A stretch of 64,000 nucleotides of DNA from Marvinbryantia formatexigens DSM 14469 (GTDB lineage Bacteria; Bacillota; Clostridia; Lachnospirales; Lachnospiraceae). Position numbers and translations under genes: made by a program. Each line of letters opens with the position of its first letter. The first letter of the stretch is position 1. Where the stretch lies: the NCBI RefSeq assembly GCF_025148285.1, contig NZ_CP102268.1, forward strand, positions 1,054,001-1,118,000, written 5' to 3'. Below the pieces are notes generated by a model that ran no database searches, was not told the origin of the DNA, and saw only the letters and a program-made list of their open reading frames with translations. Of this stretch, positions 34,002 through 41,881 are shown piece after piece.

Positions 34002-34646
34002 TTACAGTATCTCGTCCCAGTTCTCCACCGATGACAGATTCCTCGCCTCAAAGTCTCCGCCCAGCTGCCCAGACAGGGGACCCACCGCCAGGGTTTTCAT
34101 TCCTCCGTTTCTTGCCGCCTGGATTCCGGCTGCCGAGTCTTCCACTACAAGACAATCCTCCGGCGCCAGTCCCAGCTTCTCTGCCGCCACCAGAAAAACC
34201 TCCGGGTCCGGCTTGGATCTGGTGATGTCCAGACCGCAGCTTATTTTATCCAGAAGCGGCATCAGTTCGATCCGTTCCAATATCTCCGGCGCATTTTTGC
34301 TGGCAGAGCCTACTGCCGTTAAGACTCCCCTCTCCCGCAGCATTTCCAGCGCTTCTTTCGCTCCCGGCAGCACATCCTCCGGAGACAGCGACTGCAGAGA
34401 TTTTTTATAATAATCGTTCTTCTTTTCAGCCAGAGCCCTTTTTTCTTCATCCGTATATTTCTTCGTTCCCTTCTCCAGCACGATTTCCAGGGACGCCATC
34501 CGGCTGACGCCGCGCTGCCGCTCGTTGTCTTTTCTGCCAAAATCCATAATTCCCAGTTCATTCGCCAGACGCTTCCACGCCTGATAATGAAGCTCGTCCG
34601 TGGAAACCAGTACCCCGTCCAGATCAAAAATCACTCCTCTGATCAT
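34002..34646 (-). CDS. HAD-family beta-phosphoglucomutase-like phosphatase
   Basis: This is a 214-residue haloacid dehalogenase-type enzyme. The catalytic aspartates are in motif I (FDLDGVLVSTDELHYQAW), the second DxD residue serving as acid/base. The cap region FGRKDNERQRGVSRMASLEIVLE strongly resembles beta-phosphoglucomutase. Motif II is TAVGSASKN, motif III KPDPEVFLVAAEKLG and motif IV CLVVEDSAAGIQAA. GGAGGAG lies just before the ATG at 34646. Conversion of beta-glucose 1-phosphate to glucose 6-phosphate is likely. No maltose phosphorylase gene is next to it. Confidence 0.88.
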   Translation of the reverse strand: MIRGVIFDLDGVLVSTDELHYQAWKRLANELGIMDFGRKDNERQRGVSRMASLEIVLEKGTKKYTDEEKRALAEKKNDYYKKSLQSLSPEDVLPGAKEALEMLRERGVLTAVGSASKNAPEILERIELMPLLDKISCGLDITRSKPDPEVFLVAAEKLGLAPEDCLVVEDSAAGIQAARNGGMKTLAVGPLSGQLGGDFEARNLSSVENWDEIL

Positions 34647-34720
34647 TTTTTTCTCCTCCTCTTGCAAAAAAATTTTTCTATTTGTGGAGAGAAAAGTGCG
34701 TAAGTGGTTGATAAAAGTCA

Positions 34721-34760
34721 TTGCAAAAACTAACGAATGGTAGTATAATAGCTATCGTTA
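34721..34760 (+). promoter_or_regulatory. tetR promoter with flanking operator arms
   Basis: TTGCAA (34721-34726), 17 bases, TATAAT (34744-34749). An inverted repeat TAACGA (34731-34736) and TCGTTA (34755-34760) brackets the -10, so a dimeric repressor, probably the TetR protein itself, could block the promoter (inference). Confidence 0.7.
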
Positions 34761-34778
34761 AGTTTAGGAGGCATAAAG

Positions 34779-35396
34779 ATGAACCGGAAAGAAGAAATTA
34801 TCCTTGTTACATTAGAACTTGCAGCGGCAAATGGTTTGAGCAATGTGTCAATGGCTCAGATAGCAGAAAAAATGGGAATACGAAAACCGTCGCTTTATAA
34901 TCACTTCAGATCAAAAGAAGACATTATTGCTGCAATGTATCAATATCTGAGGGAAAAATCAAAGGAACAATTATCACTTGCGGATATTGATTACGGTGAA
35001 TTTATTAAGGATAAAAGTTTGGAAGAAGCATTAACACAGTCGGTATCAAATTACAGCAGCATGAGCACCCAGGGTAAAATGCTTTCCTTTTACAAGGTTA
35101 TTTACTCTGAAAGGGCAGTTAATCCAACTGCCGCCCGAATTATGGCAGAAGAAACAAAAAGAATGATTTCGGCAACGAAAAATCTGTTTTATGCTTTACA
35201 GGTACACAAAAAAATCTGTATCAGAGATATTGATATTGCAGCTGCCTCTTTTGCTCTGACGGTTCATGCTATCATGGACTACCAATTAGATTGTGCCTGC
35301 TCCGGAGAGCCTGTTTCAGAGGATATGATACAGGATTATATAAAATGGTTTTGTGAGCAATTTGGAGGAGTGGATAATGAAAAAAACATTGATTAA
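34779..35396 (+). CDS. TetR-family transcriptional regulator
   Basis: This is a 205-residue repressor. The N-terminal HTH is clear (EEIILVTLELAAANGLSNVSMAQIAEKMGIRKPSLYNHFRSKEDI, residues 4-48). The C-terminal ligand domain is helical and of a TetR_C type I cannot assign to a ligand. GGAGG lies seven bases before the ATG. Its 3' end overlaps the downstream membrane-protein gene by 20 bases. Base composition and A/T-ending codons differ visibly from the surrounding genes, hinting that the pair was acquired together. Confidence 0.9.
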   Translation: MNRKEEIILVTLELAAANGLSNVSMAQIAEKMGIRKPSLYNHFRSKEDIIAAMYQYLREKSKEQLSLADIDYGEFIKDKSLEEALTQSVSNYSSMSTQGKMLSFYKVIYSERAVNPTAARIMAEETKRMISATKNLFYALQVHKKICIRDIDIAAASFALTVHAIMDYQLDCACSGEPVSEDMIQDYIKWFCEQFGGVDNEKNID

Positions 35397-35997
35397 CTGG
35401 TCAGGACTTTTCGGTATTATATCGTTACTGTCCTATACCGCAGCAGTAATTTTTTCTCCTGCTGCATATCCCGGCTATGACTGGATGGCACAGGCGGTCA
35501 GCGATTTAAGTGCTGATAATGCTCCTTCTAAAATGCTATGGGAGCAATTATCGTCTTTATACGGAGTATGCGGGATCGTTTCAATTATGATGGTCTGCGT
35601 ATTTGTTCAAGGGAAACTGAATAAGACAATCCGTATTGGGATTTATCTTTTTGCTGTAATGAATTGGGTATCAAATGTAGGCTATGCCATGTTCCCGTTA
35701 TCAGATAGCGGCAATGCAGGGGCTTTTCAGGATATTATGCATATTTATGTGGTTACAGTGTCTGTTGTTCTTCTTTCGATAATTTCTCTTGTTGTTATTA
35801 TGATTGGCGGGTATCGGGATAAAAAGTATCGTTCCATAGCGATATGGGCGACCATAGCATTACTTCTCATGTTTGCAGGAGCAATCGGCACAAACATAGT
35901 TCCGAGAGATTTTTTCGGTATTCCAGAGCGTTTCAGTGTGTTTGCTGCTGCGGGATTTAATGCTGTATTGGGAATTTACCTGTTTCGTGGTTTTTAA
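35377..35997 (+). CDS. DUF998-family membrane protein
   Basis: This is a 206-residue protein with about six transmembrane helices, starting MKKTLINWSGLFGIISLLSY. The segments AAYPGYDWMAQAVSDLSADNAP and NWVSNVGYAMFPLSDSG are typical of DUF998. The function of this family is not established. GGAGGA lies eight bases before the ATG, which is inside the end of tetR, so the two genes are co-translated and the TetR protein likely controls it. AT-rich like its partner. Confidence 0.88.
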   Translation: MKKTLINWSGLFGIISLLSYTAAVIFSPAAYPGYDWMAQAVSDLSADNAPSKMLWEQLSSLYGVCGIVSIMMVCVFVQGKLNKTIRIGIYLFAVMNWVSNVGYAMFPLSDSGNAGAFQDIMHIYVVTVSVVLLSIISLVVIMIGGYRDKKYRSIAIWATIALLLMFAGAIGTNIVPRDFFGIPERFSVFAAAGFNAVLGIYLFRGF

Positions 35998-36247
35998 GGG
36001 GATACCTCCTTTGACTTGACAGATTCCGCCCTTTGGGGAATATCATGCTGCTTTCCCTGACGATTTGCAGCTACAAAATCCAGCAGTAAGAAATAAATTT
36101 ATTGATTCCTCACCACTGTTCAGCCTGGCATCGGCTTGCCTTACCTCATCGTTCTTCGCTGCTCAGATTCTGCAAAAAAATAGAGCCTCTGTTTATTCAT
36201 CTCGAAAAATGAACTTCCTCTTACCTCCATGTTCCGGCACAAACCCG

Positions 36248-37477
36248 TTACCGGCTTACCGCCTCATATACCGGCCGGTTGTCCTTCGCCGGCAATACGA
36301 TCAGAAAGAACACGCTCACCAGCGATGCACCGCCGAGCAGCAGCGCTACCGCGCGGTACGGAAGAATTTCTCCGAGCGCACCGGCCAGGAATTGAAACAA
36401 CACGCCGCCAATCGCAAACAGTGTATTGAAAAATGCATTCACCCGCGCCCGCATATGCTCCGGCAGATAACTCATCACCGCAGTCTCGCGGACGGTCGCG
36501 CTGCTGATGCCCAGACCGCCGCACAAAAAACGGCTCGCCAGCATCGCAGGATACGGCAGAAACAGCAGCACCATATCTATTATATTGTAAAAAATATAGA
36601 CAAACTTTGTAAAAGCATAGCGCTTTTTCGCCGGAATCTCCTTCGTGTACTGAAAAAAGCCGCCAAGTACTCTGCCGATCATCTCCGCACTTTTCAGGAA
36701 TCCCAGCATCGTTACCGTGAGCCAGGGCTGCGACTGATAATAAACCTGTGTGATAATGCCAAGCCCCTCCGACGTCCCCTGCGTGATTGCCATGTAGGTG
36801 TAAATATTCCGGATGCCCTTTTCTTTTTTTATGTATGTGAAGCCCTCCGCAATGTCGCGGCGGTATTGGCGGAACGTGTAGGATTCCTCTGCTGTACTTT
36901 GCTTTTCCGTCACCCGGCTTTCCACTATAATAGAAGCAACTGTGATCCCGGCTACAATATAAAATATCACATCCATTTTCAGTGTCTCATATAGAAATGT
37001 AGCAAACGGCGCCGACACCACCATGACGATTGGGTAGACCATCGCGCTGACCGCATAGCCCTTCTGCTTCTCCCCGGCCGGGATCAGATCGGGGTACCAC
37101 GCCTGGTAAGCCAGCCGGTAAAAGACAGATATCGTTCCCGCAAGCAGCGTAAACGCAACATATACGCCAAAGGAAAAACTGTTTTTGCTGATCCAGACTC
37201 CCATCACGACGTACAGCACCGCAAGCAGCGCGTCCATCCCGACAATCCACTTCTTTTTTCCGCCTTTGTCGATGAGCGGAGCTGCCAAAACCGGCAGCAG
37301 CACATCCGGCAGCATCCCGCAGACCATGATCACCGCCGACAGAAACGCTGACTGCGTCTCGTCAAACACCAGCAGGCTGACAGGCAGGTTCATCGCCTCC
37401 CCGCCGATCGCCGACAAGACCGTGGCAGCCGTAATGCAGGAAAAATCCTTTGTCCAGAGTTTTGTATTTTGTTTCAT
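36248..37477 (-). CDS. MFS transporter
   Basis: This is a 409-residue transporter with about 12 helices, starting MKQNTKLWTKDFSCITAATVLSAIGGEAMNLPVSLLV. The loop DKGGKKKWIVGMD after helix 2 is the expected basic motif A region, and VFYRLAYQAWYPDLIPAGEKQKGYA resembles the MFS_3-type multidrug exporters (EntS/MefA group). A purine-rich GGAAG precedes the ATG at 37477. It lies downstream of the XRE-TPR regulator, beyond a terminator-like hairpin. The substrate is unknown. Confidence 0.85.
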   Translation of the reverse strand: MKQNTKLWTKDFSCITAATVLSAIGGEAMNLPVSLLVFDETQSAFLSAVIMVCGMLPDVLLPVLAAPLIDKGGKKKWIVGMDALLAVLYVVMGVWISKNSFSFGVYVAFTLLAGTISVFYRLAYQAWYPDLIPAGEKQKGYAVSAMVYPIVMVVSAPFATFLYETLKMDVIFYIVAGITVASIIVESRVTEKQSTAEESYTFRQYRRDIAEGFTYIKKEKGIRNIYTYMAITQGTSEGLGIITQVYYQSQPWLTVTMLGFLKSAEMIGRVLGGFFQYTKEIPAKKRYAFTKFVYIFYNIIDMVLLFLPYPAMLASRFLCGGLGISSATVRETAVMSYLPEHMRARVNAFFNTLFAIGGVLFQFLAGALGEILPYRAVALLLGGASLVSVFFLIVLPAKDNRPVYEAVSR

Positions 37478-37570
37478 TTTCCAGCTTCCCTTCTCCGGTA
37501 CTCTGAAGCCGCGTCCTTTTTCTCCGACGTGTCCTGTACCGTTTTTCTGACTGATATTATAAAGATAAAA

Positions 37571-37618
37571 TAAGAGCATGTAAACACTCCCGTTTTGGGA
37601 AATTCACATGCTCTTTTA
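37571..37618 (-). terminator. Terminator after the XRE-TPR gene
   Basis: AAGAGCATGT and ACATGCTCTT form a 10-base stem with the inner CTCCC/GGGA arms pairing inside; T-rich sequence follows on the minus strand. It separates the regulator from the MFS gene. Confidence 0.7.
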
Positions 37619-37622
37619 ACAT

Positions 37623-38963
37623 TTAAAACGACTTTTTTATAATTCCGGAGGAAATTTCCTGTTCAAATTCCAGCGCCTGCTTATATTTTCTCTGCCTGCG
37701 GTAAGCCTCCACAATAACTTCCCGGTAAAAATACAGGTATCCAAAGTGAAGCTCTTCCTTAATCGCGCGTATCAGTTTTTCCAGCAGTTTCAGATACTCC
37801 GGGTTGTTGAGAAAGCCCTCCTCTGCCTCCATTTCGGCTTCCTCATAAATCAGCCAGTTTGTTTTCGATGCCGTCTCTTTGCTTACCAGTATTTTTTTCA
37901 TTTCCGCAAGAAATTTTTCCGCCCCTTCCCTGCGTCCTGTCCGCAGAAAAACAATCGCTTTCTTATGAAGTATCGCAAACCGGTAGTCCTCCGGGATGGT
38001 ATCCGTGTCCGCCAGCTCCAGATATTCATACGCCAGGTCGTATTTTCGCAGACCAATATAGGTGGCGCCGATGTTGTAGTAAACATCGGAAAGCTCCTTC
38101 CGCCAGGCTGTATTCTGCAGAAGCCGGATGGTGCGCTCGTAGTACACCATCATCATTTCTTCCATTCCGAGGCAGGCATACGCAGTACCATTCACAAAGA
38201 AACAGTCCGCGAGCTGCCAGGTATTCCCCTCTTCCACCGCTGCCGCCACAACGCGCTGCTCCATCCGGTGAATTTCTGAATAATTGCCCTGCCGGAAATA
38301 TGCCGTGCAGAGCCGGAGCATCGCCCAGGAATTGTTCAGCGTCTCACAAGCTTCCCGACAGAGCCGCACCGCTTCATCCGCCTTCTTTTCCGTCTCCGCG
38401 CAGAGAATCTTATAATAAGCAAGCTGCCGCGGCTCCATGTATTCCTGCAGACAGGTAAGCTGCCGCAGCACCTCCTGCACCGTTTTCTCCGCCTCTGCTT
38501 TTCTATGCGACTCGCCCATCCGCTCCGGCTCTGCCTCTGCTTTTCCATGTGATTCATCCGCCTGCTCCGGCTCTGCCTCTGCTCTTTCGTATGATCCATC
38601 CGTCTGCCCAAAAGCGCAGATGAGAAGCCAGTCTGCCGCATAACGGCTGTAGCTCAATGTACGCTCCTGTCGCCGCAGCTTTTCATAAACCTCCCCGGTA
38701 TCCAGATGATACTGCAGGCAGTAGAAATATTCATCTATAAGCTTTCCAAGCCCCTCCAGAACCTCTGGATTTTCCTCATAGACAATTCCCAGCCGCGCGA
38801 ACAGCTCCGCCAGAATTTTCTCATCCGGGCAGACCGTACCGTGCTCAATCTTACTTAAATAGGACGGCACACAAATGCCGCAGCAAACCTCCTTCTGCCC
38901 TCTGTCCTGCCGCAGACGTTCCAGCTTAAGCAGAGCACCCGCCAGCGTACTTTTTCCCGTCAT
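37623..38963 (-). CDS. XRE-type regulator with TPR-like C-terminal domain
   Basis: This is a 446-residue protein. Residues 8-60 form a Cro/CI-type HTH (LLKLERLRQDRGQKEVCCGICVPSYLSKIEHGTV). Residues about 170-440 are helical repeats of the TPR kind (NNSWAMLRLCTAYFRQGNYSEI, YYNIGATYIGLRKYDLAYEYLELAD), as in Rgg/PlcR-like peptide-responsive regulators. A low-complexity insert near residues 125-160 repeats a 14-residue module (KAEAEPER.GESHR). GGAGG precedes the ATG at 38963 by eight bases. That ATG overlaps the stop of a 25-codon mini-ORF copied from its own 5' end. It may control the MFS gene. Confidence 0.88.
   Translation of the reverse strand: MTGKSTLAGALLKLERLRQDRGQKEVCCGICVPSYLSKIEHGTVCPDEKILAELFARLGIVYEENPEVLEGLGKLIDEYFYCLQYHLDTGEVYEKLRRQERTLSYSRYAADWLLICAFGQTDGSYERAEAEPEQADESHGKAEAEPERMGESHRKAEAEKTVQEVLRQLTCLQEYMEPRQLAYYKILCAETEKKADEAVRLCREACETLNNSWAMLRLCTAYFRQGNYSEIHRMEQRVVAAAVEEGNTWQLADCFFVNGTAYACLGMEEMMMVYYERTIRLLQNTAWRKELSDVYYNIGATYIGLRKYDLAYEYLELADTDTIPEDYRFAILHKKAIVFLRTGRREGAEKFLAEMKKILVSKETASKTNWLIYEEAEMEAEEGFLNNPEYLKLLEKLIRAIKEELHFGYLYFYREVIVEAYRRQRKYKQALEFEQEISSGIIKKSF
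38488..38600. repeat. In-frame 42-bp tandem repeat in the XRE-TPR gene
   Basis: About 2.7 copies of a 42-base unit encode a 14-residue Ala/Glu-rich module between the DNA-binding and TPR parts. The copies differ at a few bases, so the expansion is not very recent. Confidence 0.75.
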
Positions 38964-39037
38964 CCGCTTTTCCTCCTGTCCAGTCCCCGTCGTTCCGGCT
39001 TCAGCAGAGCACCCGCCAGCGTACTTTTTCCCGTCAT
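38960..39037 (-). CDS. Leader mini-ORF 2, 25 codons, coupled to the XRE-TPR gene
   Basis: From an ATG at 39037 with GGAGG eight bases upstream, this frame encodes MTGKSTLAGALLK followed by PERRGLDRRKSG and a TGA. The last bases read ATGA: the stop overlaps the start codon of the regulator at 38963. The peptide copies the first 13 residues of the regulator and then runs through its ribosome binding site (the codons AGG AGG). It could couple translation or simply be a by-product of duplication. Confidence 0.5.
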   Translation of the reverse strand: MTGKSTLAGALLKPERRGLDRRKSG

Positions 39038-39111
39038 CTGTTTTTCCTCCTGTCCAGTCCCCGTCGTTCCAGCTTCAGCAGAGCACCCGCCAGCGTACCT
39101 TTTCCCGTCAT
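39034..39111 (-). CDS. Leader mini-ORF 3, 25 codons, coupled to mini-ORF 2
   Basis: From an ATG at 39111 with GGAGG upstream, it encodes MTGKGTLAGALLK then LERRGLDRRKNR and a TGA. The TGA overlaps the ATG of mini-ORF 2 as ATGA, exactly as mini-ORF 2 overlaps the regulator. The start is 42 bases downstream of the rplA operon terminator. Expression is unproven. Confidence 0.45.
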   Translation of the reverse strand: MTGKGTLAGALLKLERRGLDRRKNR

Positions 39112-39152
39112 CTGCTTTTCCTCCGCTTCGGCTTCCTGATTGGATAATTATT

Positions 39153-39189
39153 AAAAAAATCGCCGCACAGATTTCTCTGCACGGCGATA
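39153..39189 (-). terminator. Terminator after rplA
   Basis: On the minus strand TCGCCGTGCAGAG pairs with CTGTGCGGCGA, followed by seven T residues. It ends the rpmG-secE-nusG-rplK-rplA transcript. Confidence 0.92.
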
Positions 39190-39201
39190 TAAGATACAAA
39201 C

Positions 39202-39894
39202 CTATACAAATTTTGCCGTATTCAGTTTTACACCCGGTCCCATAGTTGAAGTAAGCGTAATGCTTCTCAAATACTGTCCCTTAACTGCCGCCGGTCTTGC
39301 TTTCCGGATTGCATCTATAAGCGTCTGGAAGTTGTCCGCCAACTGCTCCTCTGTGAAGGAAGCTTTTCCGATTGGCACATGTACGATATTGGTCTTATCC
39401 AATCTGTACTCAATCTTACCGGCTTTGATATCCTTGACTGCCTTTGTTACATCCATTGTAACCGTTCCAGCCTTCGGGTTCGGCATAAGTCCTTTCGGAC
39501 CAAGTACACGACCCAGACGTCCAACTACGCCCATCATATCCGGGGTAGCTACTACAACGTCAAAATCCAGCCAGCCTTCGTTCTGAATCTTCGGAATCAG
39601 TTCCTCTGCTCCTACGTATTCAGCGCCTGCTGCCAGAGCCTCGTCAGCCTTTGCATTCTTTGCGAATACAAGCACGCGGACCTTTTTACCGGTTCCGTGC
39701 GGAAGTACGACAGCGCCGCGGATCTGCTGGTCTGCATGACGTCCATCGCATCCGGTTCTGATATGAGCTTCGATTGTCTCATCAAATTTTGCTACTGCAT
39801 TTTTCTTTACAACGCTGATCGCTTCCGCGGTGTCATAAAGAGTTGTGCGGTCAATATTTTTTGCCGCTTCGATATATCTTTTTCCTCTTTTCAT
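39202..39894 (-). CDS. rplA: 50S ribosomal protein L1
   Basis: This is a 230-residue L1 protein that binds 23S rRNA at the mobile stalk and, in many bacteria, its own mRNA. It starts [20 protein letters not shown] and carries the L1 signature region [30 protein letters not shown]. The length is normal. GGAGG lies nine bases before the ATG. It is the last gene of the operon, separated from rplK by an unusual 207-base structured spacer. No rplJ-rplL follows. Confidence 0.97.
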   Translation of the reverse strand: MKRGKRYIEAAKNIDRTTLYDTAEAISVVKKNAVAKFDETIEAHIRTGCDGRHADQQIRGAVVLPHGTGKKVRVLVFAKNAKADEALAAGAEYVGAEELIPKIQNEGWLDFDVVVATPDMMGVVGRLGRVLGPKGLMPNPKAGTVTMDVTKAVKDIKAGKIEYRLDKTNIVHVPIGKASFTEEQLADNFQTLIDAIRKARPAAVKGQYLRSITLTSTMGPGVKLNTAKFV

Positions 39895-40101
39895 ATTAGA
39901 TAACCTCCTGGTGGTATTTGCGGGAATCTCCCTCCCACTGTGTTCAATTTACAAGAATAGGGGCTCGTTTTCACTGATTGCGGGGTGTTCGCTCAACTAA
40001 ACTCACGTTTCGCCCCGCTCACGTTCGTTAAGGTTCGCGAACGGCTTTCGCACTAACCTCAAACTTCGTGCAGGCACTCGTTTTCGCTAAGTGCTCAATG
40101 C
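39895..40101. repeat. Structured spacer between rplK and rplA
   Basis: This 207-base spacer is unusual for these adjacent genes. It contains several potential stems on the minus strand: GCGGGG with CCCCGC (outer, about 36 bases apart), CGTTCG with CGAACG, the palindrome TTCGCGAA, and CACT...AGTG near the rplK end. It has no reading frame of note. It looks like a palindromic intergenic repeat unit or a folded mRNA element. Confidence 0.5.
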
Positions 40102-40527
40102 CTATTCCTCTACTGTGATGCCCATGCTGCGTGCGGTACCCGCAATCATGCTCATCGCCGCTTCGATGCTGCCTGCATTCAAATCCGGCATCTTTGTCTC
40201 TGCAATCTCGCGAATCTTATCCTTGCTGATGGTTGCAACCTTCGTCTTGTTCGGAACACCGGAACCGGATTTGATGTTGCATGCCTTCTTCAGCAGAACT
40301 GCTGCAGGCGGAGTCTTTGTGATGAAGCTGAAGCTTCTGTCTGCGTAAACGGTGATAACTACCGGGATGATCACATCGCCCTTATCAGCCGTTCTTGCGT
40401 TGAACTCCTTGGTAAACTGAACGATATTGACACCGTGCTGTCCAAGTGCCGGACCAACAGGTGGTGCTGGTGTTGCTTTGCCAGCCGGAATCTGTAATTT
40501 AATGTAACCAGTTACTTTCTTTGCCAT
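40102..40527 (-). CDS. rplK: 50S ribosomal protein L11
   Basis: This is a 141-residue protein of the GTPase-associated centre. The start is [20 protein letters not shown], followed by the thiostrepton-region hallmark [22 protein letters not shown] and the C-terminal RNA-binding part ending [25 protein letters not shown] lies nine bases before the ATG at 40527; an upstream in-frame extension has no homology. It follows nusG as in most Firmicutes. Confidence 0.97.
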   Translation of the reverse strand: MAKKVTGYIKLQIPAGKATPAPPVGPALGQHGVNIVQFTKEFNARTADKGDVIIPVVITVYADRSFSFITKTPPAAVLLKKACNIKSGSGVPNKTKVATISKDKIREIAETKMPDLNAGSIEAAMSMIAGTARSMGITVEE

Positions 40528-40602
40528 AATAAGGCACCTCCTTGTGGTATTGTCGGGGGATTTCCCTCCCACTGTCTGACCGCCTGCGAATTGACGGCTG
40601 AC

Positions 40603-41118
40603 TTACATTTTCTGAATTTCTGCGAAACCAATTTCTACCGGCGTTTCGCGGCCGAACAGCTCAACGTTAATGGTAACGATCTGCTTGCTCTCGTTGATAC
40701 TCTGCACAACGCCGACCGTATCCTTCCAGATACCGCCGATGACGCTGACCGTATCGCCGACCTCAATATCAACCATAACGTTTTTCGCCTGAATTCCCAA
40801 AGGTCTCATCTCTGCTTCAGTAAGCGGTACAGGCTTCGAACCCGGTCCGACAAACCCTGTGACGCCCCTGGTGTTTCTGACAACATACCAGGTATCGTCA
40901 TTCATGACCATGTTGAGAAGCACATAGCCCGGAAACATTTTCTTCTGCACTGTTTTCGAGACACCGTTCTTCACTTCCACAACATCCTCCAGAGGTACGC
41001 GTACCTCCAGAATCTGGTCCTCCAGATGTCTGTTTTCGATGGTTTTTTCGATATTCGCCTTTACCTTGTTCTCATAACCAGAGTAGGTATGAACTACATA
41101 CCAGTTTGCTTCTGACAT
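40603..41118 (-). CDS. nusG: Transcription elongation/antitermination factor NusG
   Basis: This is a 171-residue protein. The NGN domain (residues 1-110) has NWYVVHTYSGYENKVKANIE and KMFPGYVLLNM; the KOW domain (about 120-171) has VGDTVSVIGGIWKDTVGVV. NusG binds RNA polymerase to modulate pausing and couples transcription with ribosomes through S10. It lies 15 bases after secE, the standard arrangement. Confidence 0.97.
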   Translation of the reverse strand: MSEANWYVVHTYSGYENKVKANIEKTIENRHLEDQILEVRVPLEDVVEVKNGVSKTVQKKMFPGYVLLNMVMNDDTWYVVRNTRGVTGFVGPGSKPVPLTEAEMRPLGIQAKNVMVDIEVGDTVSVIGGIWKDTVGVVQSINESKQIVTINVELFGRETPVEIGFAEIQKM

Positions 41119-41133
41119 ATGCTCACCTTGTCC

Positions 41134-41343
41134 TTACTTAATCAAGAAATCAATACCATACTGCATAATTACATCGATCACCGCAATAATAGCGCCGAGC
41201 AACACGGAAACTACTATTACAACGCCTGTCTGCTTTGTGAGATCTTTCTTGTCGGGCCAGATGATTTTGTGAAACTCTGATTTGAGTCCATCAATCCAGC
41301 TCTTTACCGGGGTCTTCTTGTCTTTTTTGGCAACTTCTCCCAT
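41134..41343 (-). CDS. secE: Preprotein translocase subunit SecE
   Basis: This is a 69-residue single-span membrane protein of the SecYEG channel. A basic amphipathic N-terminal helix (KSWIDGLKSEFHKIIWPDKKDLTKQ) with the conserved WP motif precedes one transmembrane segment (VVIVVSVLLGAIIAVIDVIM). It lies between rpmG and nusG, with GGAGA just before the ATG. Confidence 0.96.
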   Translation of the reverse strand: MGEVAKKDKKTPVKSWIDGLKSEFHKIIWPDKKDLTKQTGVVIVVSVLLGAIIAVIDVIMQYGIDFLIK

Positions 41344-41372
41344 GTTATTCTCCTCTCCTGCACTGCGGCGTG

Positions 41373-41522
41373 CTATTTCGTTTCCTTATGCACCGTATGC
41401 TTTCTGCAGAATCTGCAGTATTTGCTGATTTCCATTCTTTCAGGATGATTCTTTTTGTCTTTTGTCGTGTTGTAATTTCGCTGCTTACACTCCGTACATG
41501 CCAATGTGATTCTTGTGCGCAC
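41373..41522 (-). CDS. rpmG: 50S ribosomal protein L33
   Basis: This is a 49-residue protein that starts with GTG ([20 protein letters not shown]) and ends [15 protein letters not shown]. The two CxxC pairs (CTEC and CRFC) form the zinc ribbon of the zinc-binding L33 type. GAGGTGG lies five bases before the GTG at 41522. It heads the operon, 29 bases before secE, as expected in Firmicutes. Confidence 0.95.
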   Translation of the reverse strand: MRTRITLACTECKQRNYNTTKDKKNHPERMEISKYCRFCRKHTVHKETK

Positions 41523-41603
41523 AACTTCCACCTCGCTCTCAAACTTTTTTGTGCTGCAGCCTTTTCGCTGCTGTTTTTTTAGGCATAAAAAAAAGACCTG
41601 CTT

Positions 41604-41647
41604 CCATACGCCTGTTTATCTTACCACATGCGTATGGTACACGTCAA
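41604..41647 (-). promoter_or_regulatory. Promoter of the rpmG-secE-nusG-rplKA operon
   Basis: On the minus strand TTGACG (complement of 41642-41647), 18 bases, TAAGAT (complement of 41618-41623). A perfect seven-base inverted repeat CCATACG (41604-41610) and CGTATGG (41631-41637) brackets the -10. Confidence 0.65.
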
Positions 41648-41881
41648 GTAAAATTTTCGCAACTATCCAGCCATGCGCCGGATACTGGAAATGAATGCGT
41701 CATGCTCGCGACGCGAAGCTGGTCCTTCAGGGCATGTAAGCAGACATTTCCAGTATCTGGCATACGACGTTTAGCCGTAAGCCACAGACAGTAGTTGCGC
41801 AGCAACGATAGCCTGCACAGCAGGCAGTCTGTGGCTTGCATGGCAGAGCAGTTTACCTGTAATCATGCAGGGCATGACAAG
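41648..41881. repeat. Intergenic region with two large structured palindromes
   Basis: Between rpmG and tcdA there is no gene. Element 1: GATACTGGAAATG (41681-41693) pairs with CATTTCCAGTATC (41745-41757), with inner CATGC/GCATG and TCGC/GCGA stems. Element 2: AAGCCACAGAC (41779-41789) pairs with GTCTGTGGCTT (41827-41837) and encloses two hairpins, GTTGC-GCA-GCAAC (41794-41806) and GCCTG-CACAG-CAGGC (41811-41825), a three-way junction. They could be mobile palindromic repeats or an RNA. Confidence 0.65.

Larger units (their letters stand above)
38930..39123. repeat. Three tandem 74-bp copies of the XRE-TPR gene start region
   Basis: Copies begin at 38930, 39004 and 39078 (the last is partial, about 46 bases). 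Each carries, on the minus strand, the same GGAGG site, ATG and first 13 codons as the regulator gene. The similarity continues past the first copy into the gene to about 38917. The 74-base period equals 26 codons minus the four bases of an ATGA overlap. Confidence 0.95.

Noticed and set aside
34779-35997. Prophage or integrative element around the AT-rich pair
   Set aside because: No integrase, attachment site or phage gene flanks it.
38875-39147. Plus-strand frame reading through the 74-bp repeats
   Set aside because: It has no start signal and its repeat content follows from the minus-strand gene copies.
41345-41542. 65-codon frame overlapping rpmG on the same strand
   Set aside because: Out of frame with the clear L33 gene, whose zinc-ribbon cysteines and operon position are decisive.
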